64,000 nucleotides of DNA from Agarophyton chilense (GCA_030374765.1 JARGXX010000071.1:1736001-1800000); one strand, 5' to 3'. Shown: positions 22,432 to 34,773, counted from the stretch's first letter. The notes: generated by a model from the letters alone, not told the origin. Numbers and translations: made by a program.

Positions 22432-23141
22432 CTAATTGACGAACTTGACGCCCTGAAAAGTTCTCGATAAATACACACAATAGTCCAGTTAGCCGTCTCC
22501 TTGATAAAATAACTGCTAACCAAGCTAAACTTACAAGACCATCATCACCATCACCCCTGATAATGATACATTTTCCAATAGCTTCCAAGGCTTGCAGGGC
22601 TTTCATAGTTGTATCTAGCTCCAAGTCATGAAACTCTTCGATATGAACGCGATTATAGACAGGGGAACCGTCACAAGTTAGTGTTCTGAACCAATAAAAT
22701 GATTAAAAGAGTCTATGCTGTTCTCTTACCGTAACCGATTGAGGCGCTTCCCTTTCGAATTTCGTGGACAGTGAGAAGATTCCCATTTCTTCCGGTATTC
22801 TCCACCCACTGATATATGAGCTCACCCCAATCGCTTGGTCGTCTCCAGAAAACTAAGCACCGCTTTCGATCTGGATCCCACACTGCATCTCCTTTCCTTA
22901 CGAGTTGCCCAAGGAAATAATGGATGTCTTCATCAGAGAGTCTGCGATCGATTGCTGGATTGTGAAATAAGCTGGATTCTCTGGCCTGGCTAACATCTAG
23001 CCAGAAAATCCTTTTCACGCGACAATAGTCGCGAATCAAATCACACCAAAGCTCTGTTTGTTTCGCCCTTGTTTCTTCAATAGGTTGGCGGGTGAAGGAC
23101 GGTGGAAACGAATGAAATGGCGGGAAACCGTACTCACTCAT
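22432..23141 (-). CDS. VPS25: ESCRT-II subunit VPS25, three exons
   Basis: Exons are 23141-22730, 22635-22535 and 22452-22432; introns are 94 and 82 bp with GT-AG ends (donors GTAAGAG and GTAAGTT). The 177-residue product matches the usual length. Start ATG 23141 gives MSEYGFPPFHSFPPSFT, the conserved N-terminal FPPF-T-QP motif (first winged helix). It is followed by RAKQTELWCDLI, SPLF-like ESSLFHNPAIDRRL, and the WRRPSDWGELIYQW signature. Exon 2 carries MKALQALEAIGKC and the last exon ends GVKFVN, as in VPS25. VPS25 contacts VPS20/CHMP6 and links ESCRT-II to ESCRT-III in endosomal sorting. Confidence 0.93.
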
Positions 23142-23501
23142 AGGAAATCGGAGAAAAAAAACTTTCTTAGATGACTTTGGTCGTTTAAGGACCAATTATC
23201 AAACAAAACTTCGCAGTAGTCTATTTCCTGCAAACTTTTGAGTGAGCCTCCGATTCGTAGCTGAGAGTAACTTTCAATGCTGGGCTAAGATGGCGACTTA
23301 GCACGAATAAAAGTAGGACTCGCAACTGTGCCACTCCATGGGATTATGTCAGACCATGTCCTGAAACGAGCTGTTTGTTTTAAGCAGAGTTTTCATCAAT
23401 AAAGGATTTACGCAAGAGAATTTGTGGTGGACAATTTTGTATCCACGACTGACACGCACTACACCCGAATTCCCACAACAAACCAGGAGAACTGCACCTT
23501 A
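23142..23501. other. Upstream region of VPS25 up to the Harbinger element
   Basis: No coding sequence is assigned. It should contain the VPS25 promoter. The right end is the TTA target duplication of the PIF/Harbinger transposon. Confidence 0.5.
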
Positions 23502-23729
23502 GAGCAAGCCTACCAGTGCTCTAAAATATAGCCACCGGACTTGAAAATATCACACAATATAGCACCCCGACAGGTGAGCAAGACTACCAGAGACTGGCAG
23601 AGAGTTGCTATTTGTCTCACTCCGAGTACGAGCCTCGTCTAGCTCGGTTCATGTCAGCCAACCATTTTCACAACGTCATGCAAGAACCAGAAATATACGA
23701 AATGCTGTATCATTGCCACACATGGCACC

Positions 23730-25352
23730 ATGGAACAACTCACGACGTCAATTGATCCTTTCTTTGTACCGCTTCCCACATTCATTGTGGAAAGTATCAT
23801 GATGGCAAGGCGTAAAAGAGCAATCTGCTCATTTATGCGCAAGCGTACTGCAGCTGTTGCCGTAGTACTTTCAGTGCCTATGATGATAAACAAGAACACA
23901 AAACCAAGATTCAAAGGTCGCTGTTTAAACACAAGGCACATTGAAAAAGGAAAAAGCACATGAATGTCCCATTATCTTGGTGCAACTAAAAACAGTTCAC
24001 AATGCATCTGGAAGGCTTTATAATATTTCTTCTAAGATAAAAATGGCGTGTTTACCAATTTTAGGTATGATACGGTTTTTGAATGACTTTACTGCTGACT
24101 TTTGCATGAGAGCCGAAACAATTCGACAGTATTTCCAGTCTTTTTCATCTGCATCAAACAGCTCTATAGGGAAAGTGTTTTGAAGAGGCTACAAACCATA
24201 AACGAGCTTGTACAGATCTCTGATAGATACAGCGGAGATGTCTTCAAGTGATATATTGGCTGTATTGATGGGTGTAAGATTAAGTGTGTAAACTGTCTTA
24301 AATCTTTGAAAAGACACTCTCATTATACAAAGAAAGGAAAGTCGGCCTCGATTTTTACGGAAGCTGTAATGAAATGACGAGTTAGGTCAGCGTACGGTTC
24401 TGGATAGGTGGTAGCGTTGTAGAGCGGGTCCTAAGGTTCGAATCTTTGACGGCGGCACTCTCAGAGTACTTTGTGCAATTGGCTGGCGTTCACTGCGTAG
24501 TCCTACATGTTGGAGCTACGGAAACGATTGATTGAAAATCAAAGGGTGGAACTTATATACCAAAGGGGGTTATTTGGTATCCTAACGGTGCCTACCGTAC
24601 TCTTAGGGAAAAGCGTCACTCGAGCCAAGTTAATAGTGCTGGCGAGGCGCTGAGATCTCCCTGGAACTGTAGTGTTAATCTTCTAAACTAATTAAATTAA
24701 AATAATAATCTACATGAGTCTACCTGAGGTCGACCCGTACACGTGTCGCATGCAAGATCTTTCGGGGCCCGGCAGCTACCGGGCTCAACCGTTATTATCG
24801 CTCCTACACAGAAGCATGGGGAGATATAGATCTCTTTACATGGCATTGGTTTCTTGGACGTTGCGGTACGAATAATGACAAGACATTGCTTGAAAAATCA
24901 CTGTATTCATCTCTATATTGAACAGTAAGTACGACATCAATTTATCTTCTGACTATACGTTACATCGTCATGCCCAAAACAGGCGGCTGGGCTACTTTCT
25001 TGTTGACGGTATTCATCCAGGATGGACAATTTTTGCTCGACCGAATCATTCTCTTGTAAATATTGCCAAAAGCATGTATACTACGGCACCGGAAGCTCTT
25101 CGAAAGGACATAGAAAGGGCATTCGTGGTTTTACACTCTAAGTTCCAGGTGTTAAGGAAAGAATCGTTTCTATGGTTCAAGAAGAATGTTATTGAAGTTA
25201 GTGAAACGTGTGTGATTCTCCACAACATGGTGGTTCGGATGAATCAGGAGGGATTGTTTCAAAAGGACACTGAGGCTGACGGGGAGGCGATAAATCTGGT
25301 TAAAGAATTATATCACGAAGAGGTCCTTCTGCTACAAAAAAAGGCGCGATGA
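23730..25352 (+). pseudogene. Harbinger DDE transposase, interrupted
   Basis: The first part gives KPRFKGRCLNTRHIEKG and a decayed helical domain. GCIDGCKIKC near 24255 holds the first catalytic Asp. DLFTWHWFLGRCGTNND near 24835-24885 holds the second. The 3' open frame (24918-25352) includes YFLVDGIHPGW and RKDIERAFVVLHSKFQVL with the catalytic Glu, then CVILHNMVV. These are signatures of PIF/Harbinger (plant transposon protein) transposases. The SINE-like insertion at 24368-24811 separates the first Asp from the second. Removing it plus one target copy restores continuity of reading, so the insertion came after the gene. Other stops and shifts show independent decay. Confidence 0.9.
24368..24811 (+). 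mobile_element. SINE-like short dispersed element, copy 2
   Basis: 444 bp, colinear with 1719-2163. It is flanked by an imperfect 7-bp duplication (AAGCTGT at 24361-24367, AAGCATG at 24812-24818). The B-box-like GGTTCGAATC lies at 24435-24444. It is inserted in the Harbinger transposase. The two copies differ at scattered positions, so neither is very recent. Confidence 0.8.
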
Positions 25353-25781
25353 GCAGATGGAACAAAAGCAAGGAACAGAAAACGCAATAATGGTCGACGG
25401 AGAGTTGGATTTGCTGGCAATGTCCAATAAAGAGAGCCTTCTGACATCTTCTTTTGAATTTAGTGCTCTACGACAAGATCTTATAGACGGTCTCCGAGAA
25501 AGAACTCGAAGATGAAGGTAGTAGCAATAAAGAGGGATCCTTTGAAGTAGTGTTACTAAAGGGATATCTTTCATCACTTCGCTTAGCTTCTGGCGAAGTA
25601 GTTTTTTTTCGACCGAGAGTTATGGGACATTGGGTCCCAAGACGTCCGAGACGCCTTGGCTTGTTTCTTTCCCACAGTCCTTGGCGCGAATTTGTGCTTA
25701 CCGTGGATGCAGAAGCTGAAGTTGCTGAGCAGATTGTACATGTCGAAGAGAAATAAGCTACAGTCCTATACTCTGCAGTAC
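25353..25781. other. Space between convergent Harbinger genes
   Basis: Contains degenerate continuation of the transposase 3' region and no convincing separate gene. Confidence 0.4.
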
Positions 25782-26525
25782 CTAGTTTCTGTTCCTCTCA
25801 TTGGCAGTACTATATTCCTTCTCGTCCTTCTTTTTCTTTGGAATGTCTGTATTGTACTTCTTCACTCGCATCCTTCTCCTTCGCATTAGATACGCCATGA
25901 TCTCCTTAAATTCAGTACTCTTTGGATCCAAATGCTTAAGTAATGCAACGTCTCCTGTCCTCTGCCGTTCCACCGCCGATCGTTCACTTTCTTCCCTTAA
26001 GATCTTATTGCCTTCCACCAGACTTGCTTGAATCCTTCGAAGTGTAGTACTCAGTTTCTCTTTTTGTACTGCTCTCTTTTCCTCGGCCTTCCACCTCTTG
26101 ATACCTTTAAGAAGCTTGTCATCGTCGCTAGATATCACAACCTCTCCTTTTACTGTTCCTTCCGATTGAAAAGACAATCAGCTTTTTTCTTGAATCCCGT
26201 TATTTGTACTAAATGGAACCGTAGCTTTGTTTCCCCTCTGAGCTTTGATGTCGACACCTTTCGCACAACTTTTCTTCGTTAACTGCAACTCTGGCTTCGT
26301 TATACATCCAAAATCAAAGAACCTGTCCTGCAGTGACAAATATCTGCTGTACAAATCCATTTATAGTGGGCAGCATACAGGACAGTTCCATTTTCGGCCC
26401 TTTTACCCACTTTATTCCGATACAGTTCTTGCTTTATTTCTTCCAGAAGTTCATCGTTTGCTCCAGAGATCTTCATAGATCTGACAAGTATTCTCCCAGC
26501 AATAAAATGAATTGTCTCACGGGCT
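25782..26525 (-). pseudogene. Harbinger Myb/SANT-like ORF1, C-terminal part
   Basis: Continuation of the gene whose N-terminal half is at 38921-38419. From 26525 the minus strand reads RETIHFIAGRILVRSMK, then SGANDELLEEIKQELYRN, the SG-x-D...A-x3-Y segment that follows the SANT domain in PIF ORF1 proteins. A frameshift near 26330 and a stop at 26178 follow. A highly charged helical tail (25782-26177, MRRRRMRVKKY near its end) completes it. Accessory DNA-binding protein by family. The chromovirus G2 insertion splits it and the reading frame matches across the empty site. Confidence 0.75.
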
Positions 26526-27133
26526 TGTCGTATAATGGCAGAAGGTTTGACATTTGAGGTTGTCGATATACTACACTGACCTTGTAGGTGATGTATGCAA
26601 GGGATCATCGGCCACGCAGCTCCGGGCGAGCTACCATCTAAATGTTGTCAGCCACGTGTAGTGTTGACATGTACCTTCTGGTTGAATGATTGTTAGTAAT
26701 TGTAATTGTAATTATATTTATTTTAGTACAGTAGTGGAGTGGCCACCTGGAACTGTAGCCAGTGCTGGCCAGGTCTCTGACACTAGGTCAGAGACCGTGC
26801 CTTGCTGGCAGCTCCCGGATGATCTGGAGAGTGCAGTCCACTGCATACAGGGAACTGCACCTCCTCCACCCTAGTCTGATAAATGAGGCACCACTTGGGT
26901 CACAACTATACCTTTTGGTTCATTGTTTCTCAACTACCACATAGGTTTTACCGCGTGTCGACGCCTACCATCGTTCACCTACATGGTATAGGCTGGTTGC
27001 TCCGCCGTTTGCCCCTGCGGGTTTTCACGGTGCCCTGTTACCATCGAGGTTTATTACGTCTACCTTCTAAGGTTGAGCGTCACCACGCTCCCGAGACAAG
27101 ACAGTAGCAGACCCCAGAGGTGATTGAACGACA
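26526..27133 (+). repeat. 5' LTR of G2
   Basis: Starts TGTCGTATAATGG and ends ...ACGACA. It matches 37786-38418 at a constant offset of 11260 bp over more than 500 bp with very few changes. It contains a TATATTTA-type sequence near 26707 and a perfect 10-bp inverted repeat at 26772-26796. Confidence 0.93.
26772..26796. repeat. Perfect hairpin in the G2 LTR
   Basis: GGTCTCTGAC and GTCAGAGACC form a 10-bp perfect stem with a 5-base loop. The same sequence occurs at 38032-38056 in the other LTR. It lies shortly downstream of the TATA-like sequence, so it could be in the transcript leader. Confidence 0.7.
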
Positions 27134-27136
27134 TTT

Positions 27137-27154
27137 TGGTCTCGGGACTTAGAA
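27137..27154 (+). other. Primer-binding-site-like sequence of G2
   Basis: TGGTCTCGGGACTTAGAA begins 3 bases after the LTR. It equals the G1 site except for two central bases. Confidence 0.65.
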
Positions 27155-27280
27155 AGTTTTTTTGGGTTTCGTCGTACCTTCACGGTTCGCACGAGATTCC
27201 GAGAAGTATTGGACGCTCGTACACCTATTTGGTTTCAGGAACTCCCGCAAAGCAATACAGGATACCACTATTGGTCACAA

Positions 27281-29489
27281 ATGGAACGACCTAAAAGGAA
27301 TACGCGTGGTGCAAGCGCCCCGCCAAGCCATAAAGGTTTTAAAGGAGCCCCATCGGCTCAACCGATTCTGGAGAACCCCGAGGAGCTGCTCCGGCACCCT
27401 CAGGACAAAACCGTAAAGGTACATGGTCCGCCGCCTATGGCAAAAGAACCTCAAAGGAAAGTACCAATTGAGGTTGCAGCGGAGGAGCTATGGCCTCAGA
27501 TCGAAGAGCGAGCGAAAGCGCTCGTCACCCTCGCGGTCGAGGATGCATTAACCTTAAAGGGAAAGTCGGATACCCGGATGGTTCCGCCCTCAATGGACGT
27601 CGGTGCATTTTCCCGTATTGTGGTTGACCGAGCAGCTCAAGAACTATCAAACTGGATACCTGAAATTGTGAAACAGCATCTTTTTACAGATGCTAGGGAG
27701 CATGTTTACGGCGCTTTGCAGGACCTTTGGCTTTCCGAGGGATTCGCAGAATCCCGACCTGCACAGGTGATCATCGCAAAGCGGATACCACAAGGGTTCC
27801 AAATGGGTCATTCCACCCATGCGAAACACTTACCGACTGATAGTGAGTACCTACAAGGTTCAAAGCAGAGTCAAGAGGTCCCTGGGAAGGTAGATCCTCA
27901 AGACATTTATCTGCCACTAATTACTGGTTTCGTTCAAAAGGATACCCATGGAGGTGGTCCCAAGGACGATTCGTTCGACTCGTTGGATGAGCGACGAAGA
28001 AACCGAAAAGGTAAGAAGCGGAGGACGAAGAGCGGAAAGAATCGGGTAAATGATTCAGACCCAGACTCGTCAGACTCCAGTTCCGATACGAGTTCATCGT
28101 CGGATGATGACCGTAAAGGTAAGAAAAAGAAGAAACCGAACAGGTCGACGAAGAAGTCGTCGAAAAAGAACCGAAAAGGTAAGAAGCGATACAATGAGCC
28201 GTCCGACTCTGAGTCGGACACCGAAATGGACCTGGAGGTGCACCAAGCGTTGAACGATATGTTCACCAAAGCGGTTGATTACAGGACCTATCGGTTGATC
28301 AACAAGTCGTCTGAATACACCCAAGAGGTTGCTCAGAAGATTACTAAGCACCACAAGAAGCTCAGCTTCCAAATGGGTGACACAACCTTCACAGGTACGG
28401 ATCCTATTGCGGTGATTGAGTTTCTACAGAAGTTCAAGCTTGCATGTGACCAAAATGGGTTTTCCGAGGGCACTGCTATGTGGCAATTTCAGTTTACCTT
28501 AAAGGACAAGCATACTTCTTGCTGCAGGGTAGGCTCCGCGGCAATACCTTAGCGGTGGATGAGGATGGCACAGAGATGTTGGAGTCATACCCAGAAGTGG
28601 TCAATTTCCTTTTGAAAACATACGCCACCGATGAGGTAATCCAAGAGGCTTATTCGGAAGTCCTCGCTTACCGTCAAAGGTCTGGGCAAACCAAATCGGA
28701 GTTTTCGCTCGCGCTGTGGAATATGGGAACCCGTTGAGGTAATGTGTTCACTACCTCTAGGTTAGAGTCGCTATTTGCCGACAATGTCGACAAAGCGATC
28801 CGTTCCCAGGTACACAATTACCTGGCCACTAACCGAAAGATAGACTACAATGGGCTGGCTCGATACGCCCAGGGCCTTGGAGATACCCTACGGCTGGAAA
28901 AGAGACCAGCCGTGCTTCCAACCTCGAAGGATAAATCGAAAAGGTCTGTCTTGGAAATTGAAGACACCAAAACCTCAGAGGGCAGCTCGCACATCTAAGT
29001 ACCTACAGGGACCGCTATCCACTTGGTAGCAACCCAGGGGCGGTTCTCGAAACCTTCGAAGGTAGAAAATTGGTCATCAACGAGTACAACACACTCGGTA
29101 CAATCGCCTCCAAGGGGGATGAGCTCGCAGAGGATGCCTGGAGCGAGCTCCCATAACTCGCCGCCCACATCCTACGCCACTGCTCCTACCAACCAGGTTT
29201 CGAAGCCCTCCTAAACGGTAACGCGAGACCCCCAAACTGGAGGCCTCGTTTGCTGGTTTTGTCTCGCGACAGACCATTTGGCAAACAGTTGCGCTCACTT
29301 ACCTCCAGGAATGAGAGACCAGTTGATTCAGGGTCGCATGCAGAGTCACCAACGCCTCTATGGGTCTTCAACGCAAGCACCAAATAGGTTTCAACCCCGT
29401 ACACCGGTACAGGTCAATACCGTCGAGGAAACACCAAACTTGGACTCAACCCCTCCCGTACAGGAGGAAAACACCGAACGGTTGGCGTA
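27281..29489 (+). pseudogene. G2 gag
   Basis: ATG 27281 (MERPKRNTR) opens a frame to 28552. It has a Pro-rich head, helical capsid-like segments, and a long Lys/Arg and Ser/Asp-rich tract (27970-28240). A +/-1 shift near 28500 continues the capsid domain (LLQGRLRGNTLAVDEDG) to a stop at 28737 and then to 28998. After a further break, the nucleocapsid zinc knuckle CWFCLATDHLANSC (CX2CX4HX4C, intact) lies at 29251-29292, in frame with a tail to 29490. It resembles G1 gag in layout. Here the coiled-coil/head and capsid are in one frame, without the in-frame TAG seen in G1. Confidence 0.85.
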
Positions 29490-32400
29490 ATGGCCGAACC
29501 CAACCTTCAATTGGAAGGCCAATCGATACCCAGAACCTTGAACGTGGAAGAGAACACGTCACACCCAGTTCCGGTTTGTCTTATGAAGGACAGCAACTAT
29601 AAAGTACGTGCTTCCATGTGTTTCTCCGATTGCCTTGCGGTTCCGGTCACCTTGGTGTTGAATACGGGGGCCGGCCCAAACGTTCTGAACTCCCGCATCA
29701 TACCTGAGGCGGTACTTCGGAACTTGAGCCGACCTCCCGACAACAACCCGCTGGTGGATGCAAATGAGCGCTCATTAAACCTTCGAGGTATGCTCACCAT
29801 TGTGGTGCAGCTCGAACACCTCAAAGTAAGACTGAAATTCGTTGTTGTCGACCGTTTACCGGCAGACTGCCTACTAGGTACGAACTTCATTGACAGACAT
29901 GCCCAAGCAATCCTTCCTGGTTCGCGTACTGTCGCCCTACGTCACGGGGGACGAATTGCCATTTTAGATAACACGGAAACCAAACGGGGACGGTTCGTCA
30001 AACCGAAAAAGACGATATCCACCGAAACGGTCTCCAACAAAGTGCGCATTACCAAACAGGTTGTTATCCCGCCAATGCACCAAATATTGGTACCGGTGTC
30101 GTGTGCGACCCCCGGGCTGGTCTTACTACAAAACCATCCGAGGTTAGCACATCGACACCTCATCTTGATGGCCAATGGGATTGTCGACAACATCCCAAAT
30201 CAACCCTTTAAGGTGTGTCTCAGTAACTTCAGCACTCACGACGTGAAGTTGCCGAAAAATACCAACGTTGGCATCGCACTACCGGCACCACAAGGCGTCG
30301 TCACCGTAGCTCACACTGATCTCGGCGAGGTCGCCTTCGATAAGGAAGGGGGGTGCGCAAATGCGTCCACAACCACAAAGGTATCGATAAAGACCAACCT
30401 GGAATTAAAGCTAACCGATAACGAATCGGTAGACAGAGAAGAAGAACCTGAATCTGAGAGACAATGGCAAGATACAGTCCAGATCGGTGACGAAAACGAC
30501 GAACTGCGGGGCCGTATTCTCGACCTTCTGGAGGAGTTCGAAACCATGTGGTCAAGCCATCTGGGCCAAATTAAGGCCACACAGCATCACATCGAGCTCC
30601 TCTCTGACTCGAAGCCGATTTATCAGCAACCATACCGTACAGGTCCGAAGGCGAGAGAAGTAGAACTCAAAGAAGTGAAGCGAATGCTCCAAGAAGGTGT
30701 AATTGAACCAGCCAACTCAGATTGGGCTAGTCCTGTGGTTCTGGTTCAGAAGAAAGGTGTAGTATTCTACTATGTCGGGGAATCCGATGGGTTGGTTTTT
30801 CGCGAAGTCGCGGTTGGAACTCATAATTGAGTGATATCATCAGCATTGTGCTATGAGACGGCACACCGCGTAGTATGCCAGGAGGCAGAGTACAGTGTTG
30901 GGACATGTGATATCACGAGTGGAGTGGCTTGCAACGGTGCATGTAGTGGCGATCCACGTGGCCGGTTTTTCTACCCTTTGTATCTAGACGTCCATTAGGG
31001 ACCATACCCCTACAGTGGTTTGGATAAGTGGCTGACCACTGGGCATTATTTATATATTTATTTGGGCACTCACCCTTGCACACAGTATATAGTGTACCAG
31101 AGGTGAGCGCCGACTCCAAGTAAAGGAGACAACATGGGCATCATGACTATTCTGTTCCTCGCTTAGGATTCCTTAACCGGAGATACCGACGAGCTATAAT
31201 AGATAGTCAGCCCCCAACCACTTCACGAGCCGTCTCGTACCTACGTCCCATCAACGATTTACAGTTGCACTGTTCACCCTCGCTGGCGAGTAGTGGCCTT
31301 ACACCCCACTTCCAGCTCGCTGGTGTTGTAGCTCTACCACCCCTTTTCCTTCGCCGCAAGCGACCCATCGGCAGTCCGAACGCTGTCGCAGGTGTCTGCT
31401 CTCTCCGTTAGAGCGGATACTACAAAAAGGGATAACCGTATGAGGTTCTGTGGGGATTACAGAAGGCTCAATAGCGTGACCGTCAGGGATTCGTACCCGA
31501 TACCTAGAATGGATGAGTGCATCGACTCTTTGGGAGATGCGCAGATATATACCACGTTGGATGCCAATTGTGGTTATTGGCACGTACCTGTAGGTGAGTG
31601 AGATCGAGACAAAACGACCTTCACGTTCCATGCAGGTTTGTTTCGCTTCACGCGGATGCCATTCGGGTTGCGCAATACTCCAGCCACCTTTCAAAGGGCG
31701 CTGGACATCATCCTTTCGAAGGCTAAATGGACAACCGCTTTGGTATACATCGATGATGTAATCATCTACGCCAGATCGGTAGAAGAGAATTTTGCACACG
31801 TACGCACCGTACTAACCCTCCTAGCTGAGGCGAGGATAACGCTGAAGCTACGCAAATGCGTCTTCTTTACCAGAACGTTTGAATACCTAGGCCACATCAT
31901 AGGCCCTAGTGCTCTAGAAGTTGCGCCGAGCAACATTAGAGCCGTTCAGGAGGTCAAGTTGCCACGATCCCAGACAGACGTACGATCCTTTATAGGTTTA
32001 TGCAACGTGTATCGTCGCTTCGTGAAGGGATTCGCAAAAATAGCGGCTCCTCTCAACAAGAAGCTCCAGAAAGGTGAACCTGAACGATTTGAGAATCTAT
32101 CGAACGACGAAATGGATACCTTTGACGAATTGAAACGAGGGCTGTTGTCGCCGCCTATCTTAGCGTTACCGAAAACAGGTCTACCGTACACGCTGGATAC
32201 GAATGCATCCCATGCCCAAATTGATTGTTGTCTCATGCAGGAGCAGCACAACTGAGACAAATTACCTATCGGGTACTGGAGCCGCGCTATGAATGAGGCG
32301 GAGCAGAACTACACGGTAACCGTGGAGGAATGTCTAGCAGTAGTGTGGAGCATGTTGATGCTCCGTCCATACCTATATGGTGAGCGATTTACGTTGCGCA

Positions 32401-34451
32401 CGGACCGCGACGCCTTAAGATGGATACTCGGACTTGCAGATGCCTCTGGTAGACCTGACCGTTGGAGGTTGAGACTTTCGGACTTTGAATACGACGTGCA
32501 GTACCTTCCAGGTATCAAGCACATCATAGCTGATGCTATATCACGCTTAAACACCTCAGGGTTAGAGACAGAACCTGTGTACGATGATATCCCTAGCTTT
32601 GTGGTCTCATCAGACCAAAATGGTACCGGCGAACACCCAGAAGGATGTCGGGACTTCCCTGCAGAAGGTGCCTTGCGGAACACCGACATGGCCACGCAGA
32701 TACTGACCCTAGAGTAAACGAGCGTCATGCCCGTAACCCGAGAGGAATTTCTACGAAAACAGGCCCAGGATGCGTACTGCAGAACCCTGGCTGACCAAAT
32801 TGGTTTCAAAGGATCACCGTTCGACGTGGACCACAGTGGGTACATCGTGAGAAAGTCAACCTAGGATGGTAGCCTTCAAAAGGTGGTTCCGAAGGCACTG
32901 CGCCCGAGAGTCTTGTATCTCGCGCACTACCCGCGACTATCGGGACACCCCGGTGCCACCAGGATGTATTACACCTTGAGGCAACAGTTCTATTGGCCTC
33001 ATATGGCCCATGATGTCTATACCTTTGTAGGTCAATTCGAATCTTGTGTTCGTACCCGCAGTGGTATTAGAAAGCATCGAAAGTACCTCAAGCTGTTTCC
33101 AGCAGTGGGTCCACTGGAGTTTGTTGCGATAGACCTTCTAGGACGACTTCCCAAAACCAAGAATGGGTATCAACATATTCTACTGATCACCGACAGGGTT
33201 TCGAAGATCACGAGAGCGATACCTTTAAAGGAGACGAAGTCAACCACGCTGGCGATCGCGTTCCTCAACAATTGGGTCTACCCGTATGATGCACCACTGT
33301 ACCTACTTACCAATAATGGTTCAAACTTTGCATCTAAGTTCTTCGAAGCAGTCTGTAACCTATTGGGTATTAAGCACTATTTCACTACGGCCTACCACCC
33401 GCAGACGAACGGACAGGTCGAGCGCTTTAACCACACATTGGTATCAAGGCTACGACACTATACGGAAGAGCACCAAACTGGGTGGGATGAGCTGGTGCAA
33501 CCACTCACCTACTCCTATAACCTTCAGGTACACCGGTCAACACAGACCACTCCCTTTGATTTGGTTCTTTCGCGACACCCCCCAAGTATTGTAGTGCAGG
33601 GAAATCATACCACCAGCACTGCAGCTGGCGCACTGACCCCTGCCCAGCTCAAGCGGAATACCCTTGTGAGGTTGAGGAGGGCTCTCAAACATGCAGAGAG
33701 CCGCCTCACTGCAGCCCAGAAGCGGTACAAGGCCGACTACGACCGTAGGGTAACCAAAGTGGTCTCTGTATCTTCGGGACAATATGTCTACATAGACAAC
33801 CCACCTTCAGGTAGAAAACCACGACCTCGTGATGAAGCAGACGATGAAGCTATTGACAGAGATATCAATTCGAAGCTTCTACCCAAATCAGTGGGACCTT
33901 ATAAGAAATTGAACGCATAAGACCACACCGTTACAGTTGAACAAGATGGAATACCGAATACGATATCAATTGACCGTATTACGGTAGCACCTGAAACGGT
34001 TCAACATCGCATTGAGGCAGGCACCTCAACCCGAGAGCGCAGAGCTGTAGCTCTGTGCAGTAGACCCTCGGAGGACCCCACCCCCATTGAGGTTAACGAT
34101 GACCTTCAACGTGATGATCTGGATTACAACCCTCTAACAGGGACGGAAATTGAACCTCAAACGGTAAAAGTGGGAGCTCCCGACCTGGCTCCCGCAACCG
34201 AAGCTCTCAACTCGGAACATATGAACCCTCGAGTTAGCGCTTCCCCGTAAGATCAGTACCAAACCTCAGAGAAATTTCTCGTTGACCGTCTTGTGGGCCA
34301 CACGCGAACGTACAATGATCTGAAATACACAGTCAGGTGGTACGGCTGGGGCCCAGAAGGGGACACCCTCGAACCCCCAGCCGCAATATCCCCACACTTC
34401 CGTATTAGGTATTGGCGCCGTCGCAAGGAGCCGATGCCTGCAGACGGCTAA
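29490..34451 (+). pseudogene. G2 pol: protease, reverse transcriptase, RNase H, integrase, chromodomain
   Basis: The protease active-site Asp is replaced (LNTGAGPN near 29660). Reverse transcriptase starts near 30540 and has SDWASPVVLVQKK. It is then cut at 30758-31424 by a solo LTR. It resumes at RMRFCGDYRRLN, with YIDDVIIY near 31746. TGA stops occur at 31599 and 32253. RNase H shows DTNASHAQI, EECLAVVW, TDRDALRW and ADAISR. Integrase (32883-33920) keeps VAIDLLG and QVERFNHTL, but its second catalytic Asp is Asn (LTNNGSNF) and one zinc Cys is lost (FESCVRTR). After GPY (SVGPYKKLN) and more stops, a chromodomain lies at 34262-34440 (KYTVRWYGWGPEGDTLEP). Chromovirus order; inactive copy. Confidence 0.93.
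30758..31424 (+). mobile_element. Solo LTR of the G1 family inside G2 reverse transcriptase
   Basis: 667 bp from TGTAGTATTC to GGATACTACA, the reverse complement of the G1 LTRs as they lie on the plus strand. It is flanked by A/G-rich AAAGG-type pentamers consistent with a 5-bp duplication. It is closer in its AT-rich run to the LTR at 12702 than to that at 3169. Solo LTRs arise by recombination between the two LTRs of an inserted element, so a full G1-family element once sat here. Confidence 0.93.
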
Positions 34452-34773
34452 CCTTAGACCCTCGTGGTACTCAGGCCTAAGGAAGGGGGAGAAAAGACGT
34501 CGTTTTCGGCACGAGGTGGACGCATATGTGTGTCAGATTACCTACATGGGAGGACACGAAAGAACAACCAAATGTAACAGTAGAGGAGACAAGAAGAGAC
34601 AACAATTGGCTTTAAGAAGGACCTGTCGGCTAAGGAGCTTTGGGATCGGGAGGACCCGTTTTATTGACTACCCACAAAGTAAAACTGGCAGGAATGCTAG
34701 GAGCCATTGACATAGGAGGTAGCGAAGGAGCGGTAGCCCCGCCATTGGGGAGAGGAGTCCAAACCAACATAGG

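Noticed and set aside
23654-23959. 101-codon minus frame with hydrophobic stretch
   Set aside because: It is opposite the Harbinger transposase N-terminal region, which has the recognisable KPRFKGR motif on the plus strand.
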